DNA of 7,600 nt. Origin: Chloroflexota bacterium. Its GTDB lineage: Bacteria; Chloroflexota; Anaerolineae; Anaerolineales; Villigracilaceae. How positions within the stretch are numbered: the stretch's first letter is position 1; each line of letters opens with the position of its first letter. Positions 6,284-7,600 of this stretch are shown here, in pieces. A program made the translations under genes and the position numbers. The stretch spans positions 1 through 7,600 of the forward strand of contig JAJYOH010000280.1 of NCBI GenBank assembly GCA_021796315.1, written 5' to 3'. The notes beneath the pieces were generated by a model that saw nothing but the letters and a program-made list of their open reading frames with translations, was not told the origin of the DNA and searched no databases.

Positions 6284-7194
6284 GTACGGCTTTTACCACA
6301 AGTGCATCCGCCGCCTTCGTGACGATCACAAGGCGCTTCGGATTTTCTGCGCAGGGCTTCAAGCTCATCCCAGGGCTGGAGTTCTTCGCGGTCGAAGGTG
6401 ACCCAAATGTGTTTGCCTTCCTCACCATCAATCTGCACCGTGATCTGGTTGCTCATCGGCAGGATATCCACAACCTTGCCTTCACCCTTGGGTGTGATGA
6501 CGCGCTTGTTGCGCTTGGGCAGGGTCTTGCGAGCCTCGACGTATTGCTCGTATTCGTAGATGAGGCAACAGCGCAGGCGTCCGCACATACCGGTGATTTC
6601 GGTGGGAGTGAGTGAGATGCCTTGCTCTTTGGCCATCTTGATCGAGATGGGACTGAAGTCGGTCAGGAATTGGGAGCAGCAGCGGTTTTCGAGTCCGCAG
6701 GCGCCCAGGCCGCCCAGCAACTTGGCAACGTCGCGCGGACCGATCTGCCGCATCTCAATTTGTGTGTTGGGATAGCTGGACTGCATATCCTTTTTGAGCG
6801 ACTTGAGATCCACCTTTTCTTCGCTCTCAGTGCTATACAAAAAGGCCAGCCGCGCACCGTCATAGTTGTATTCGGCGGCGACAATTTTCACGCCCTCGAG
6901 CTTGATTTCGGATGCGCGCGCCCGGCAGTTGATCATGGCTTCAGTCTGTTTGGACTGCCAGGATTGCTGGAGCAGGAGATCGCGCGGCGTGGCGCGTCGT
7001 TCCACAGACTTCCAGCCGCCTTCGGGTGCGGACGGCGGTTCGGCAATCTTTTGAATGACCTCGCCGAGATGCTTGCCACGCGCCGTGTCCACGATGACGT
7101 GCTCGCCGACGCCCACATCGGGCACGGCGGAAGAGTCGAAGTGATAGACTTTGCCGATCCTGGTAAAACGAACACCAATAATTGTAGTTTGCAT
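6277..7194 (-). CDS. ricT: PSP1-domain protein, RicT (YaaT) homologue
   Basis: A 305-residue cytoplasmic protein. The N-terminal part (1-70) has a small beta-rich region with GEHVIVDTARGKHLGEV, and the PSP1 core follows (about 70-215) with KIVAAEYNYDGARLAFLY, IEMRQIGPRDVAKLLGG and the cysteine motifs GACGLENRCCSQFL (C166, C172, C173) and GMCGRLRCCL (C204, C209, C210). In Bacillus subtilis, RicT forms a complex with RicA and RicF that carries [4Fe-4S] clusters and affects RNase Y-dependent mRNA processing and the sporulation phosphorelay. The residues after ~230 form a beta domain, and the tail adds three more cysteines in CDRHEGGGCTCGK (289-301). A perfect TATAAT lies 7 nt before the ATG with no ribosome binding site, suggesting a leaderless message. 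It heads a unit with the LmbE-type and M20 genes. Partners RicA/RicF are not in the window, so the role here is inferred only from the family. Confidence 0.92.
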   Translation of the reverse strand: MQTTIIGVRFTRIGKVYHFDSSAVPDVGVGEHVIVDTARGKHLGEVIQKIAEPPSAPEGGWKSVERRATPRDLLLQQSWQSKQTEAMINCRARASEIKLEGVKIVAAEYNYDGARLAFLYSTESEEKVDLKSLKKDMQSSYPNTQIEMRQIGPRDVAKLLGGLGACGLENRCCSQFLTDFSPISIKMAKEQGISLTPTEITGMCGRLRCCLIYEYEQYVEARKTLPKRNKRVITPKGEGKVVDILPMSNQITVQIDGEEGKHIWVTFDREELQPWDELEALRRKSEAPCDRHEGGGCTCGKSRTS

Positions 7195-7201
7195 GGACGG
7201 A

Positions 7202-7207
7202 ATTATA
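7202..7207 (-). promoter_or_regulatory. -10 element for a probably leaderless ricT transcript
   Basis: Consensus TATAAT on the minus strand ends 7 nt before the ricT ATG (7192-7194), so the usual start position falls on or one base before the A of the ATG. No Shine-Dalgarno can fit in between. The -35 region at 17-nt spacing (TCCATT) is weak. The upstream acr3 terminator supports a separate promoter here. Confidence 0.65.
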
Positions 7208-7245
7208 CCGTATGGGAGATGGGGAATGGAGAGCAGGAAAATAGT

Positions 7246-7279
7246 TCAAAAACTCCCGATCACCACCGGGAGTTTTTGA
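7246..7279 (-). terminator. Rho-independent terminator of the acr3-like gene
   Basis: A perfect 13-bp stem (arms 7246-7258 and 7267-7279) with an 8-nt loop. In the minus direction the GC part CTCCCG/CGGGAG is followed by TTTTT. It begins 5 nt after the acr3 stop codon and separates that gene from ricT. The symmetric A-run means it could also act in the plus direction. Confidence 0.9.
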
Positions 7280-7284
7280 CTGGG

Positions 7285-7600
7285 TTAGTTGTATATTTTT
7301 CTCTGCAACCAGAATGCCACGTTGACCAATCCGATCATCACCGGCACTTCCACGAGCGGACCAATCACGGCCGCGAAGGCCTGCCCGGAAGAAATCCCGA
7401 AGACAGCCACGGCCACAGCAATGGCTAACTCGAAATTATTGCTGGCTGCGGTGAATGAAAGCGTGGCCGTTTTGGAATAGTCCGCGCCGACGGCTTTGCC
7501 CATGAAAAAGCTGACCAGGAACATGACCACAAAATAGATCAGCAGCGGGATGGCGATCCGCACCACGTCGAGTGGAAGCTGGATGATGTATTCTCCTTTC
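7285..7600 (-). CDS. acr3: Acr3-family arsenite efflux permease, C-terminal part (5' end outside window)
   Basis: The frame is open from the right edge to a TAA at 7285-7287, giving the last 104 residues. A GTG at 7564-7566 could be read as a start, but the family signature continues upstream of it ([13 protein letters not shown]), so the gene runs past the edge. The visible part has two to three membrane segments: [18 protein letters not shown], then [22 protein letters not shown], then [22 protein letters not shown], with a short basic tail [22 protein letters not shown] is the Acr3 signature around the conserved membrane glutamate needed for As(III)/H+ exchange. Acr3 exports arsenite across the cytoplasmic membrane using the proton gradient. 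An ArsR repressor or ArsC reductase would be expected beyond the right edge. No ars gene follows it downstream, where a terminator lies. Confidence 0.93.
   Translation of the reverse strand, partial: KGEYIIQLPLDVVRIAIPLLIYFVVMFLVSFFMGKAVGADYSKTATLSFTAASNNFELAIAVAVAVFGISSGQAFAAVIGPLVEVPVMIGLVNVAFWLQRKIYN

Noticed and set aside
5836..7428. Long plus-strand open frames (259 and 268 codons) opposite lmbE and ricT
   Set aside because: They lie antisense to genes with clear family motifs, have no domain-like features, and arise from codon bias on the other strand.
7285..7566. A complete 93-residue small membrane protein starting at the GTG at 7564-7566
   Set aside because: The Acr3 signature continues upstream of the GTG to the window edge, so this is the end of a larger permease gene.

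Overview
The window looks like chromosomal sequence from a mid-GC bacterium. I infer Chloroflexota, most likely Anaerolineae, because of the general look of the proteins: a GbsR-like regulator beside an NmrA-type epimerase, a compact FeoB, an orphan RicT/PSP1 protein, a LmbE-type deacetylase, and a lipoprotein with a Thr/Pro-rich tether. This assignment is an impression from memory, not a search result. I see no phage genes, transposases, CRISPR array or RNA genes.

Left part (1-1945, all minus strand). A stand-alone lipoprotein (1388-1945) is followed by a two-gene unit: a GbsR/MarR-type winged-helix regulator (737-1267) and, 9 nt downstream, an atypical SDR/NmrA-like NAD(P)-binding epimerase whose 3' end runs off the left edge. 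The regulator has a near-consensus sigma-70 promoter (TTGACA, 17-nt spacer, TATATT). A perfect 7-bp inverted repeat lies over the predicted transcription start, which is the expected layout of an autorepressor operator.

Middle (1946-4027, plus strand). A divergent intergenic region carries a promoter for feoA-feoB, a ferrous-iron uptake operon. The stop codon of feoA overlaps the start codon of feoB by one base, and the operon ends in a perfect 14-bp hairpin terminator that begins inside the feoB stop codon. The next ~190 nt hold no gene, only an 8-bp inverted repeat and sequence resembling eroded dispersed intergenic repeat.

Right part (4220-7600, all minus strand). Reading in the direction of transcription: the 3' end of an Acr3-family arsenite efflux permease (cut by the right edge), a strong terminator, then a probable three-gene unit of ricT/PSP1, a LmbE/PIG-L zinc deacetylase and an M20-family amidohydrolase. 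ricT has a perfect TATAAT only 7 nt before its ATG and no ribosome binding site, so it probably makes a leaderless mRNA. The two spacers inside this unit (66 and 71 nt) each hold short degenerate repeats.

Overall this is mostly ordinary metabolic and metal-handling sequence. The most useful leads are the regulator-epimerase pair with its well-resolved operator, the leaderless ricT with an extra C-terminal cysteine cluster, and the small intergenic repeats. I do not see convincing evidence for an entirely new system.
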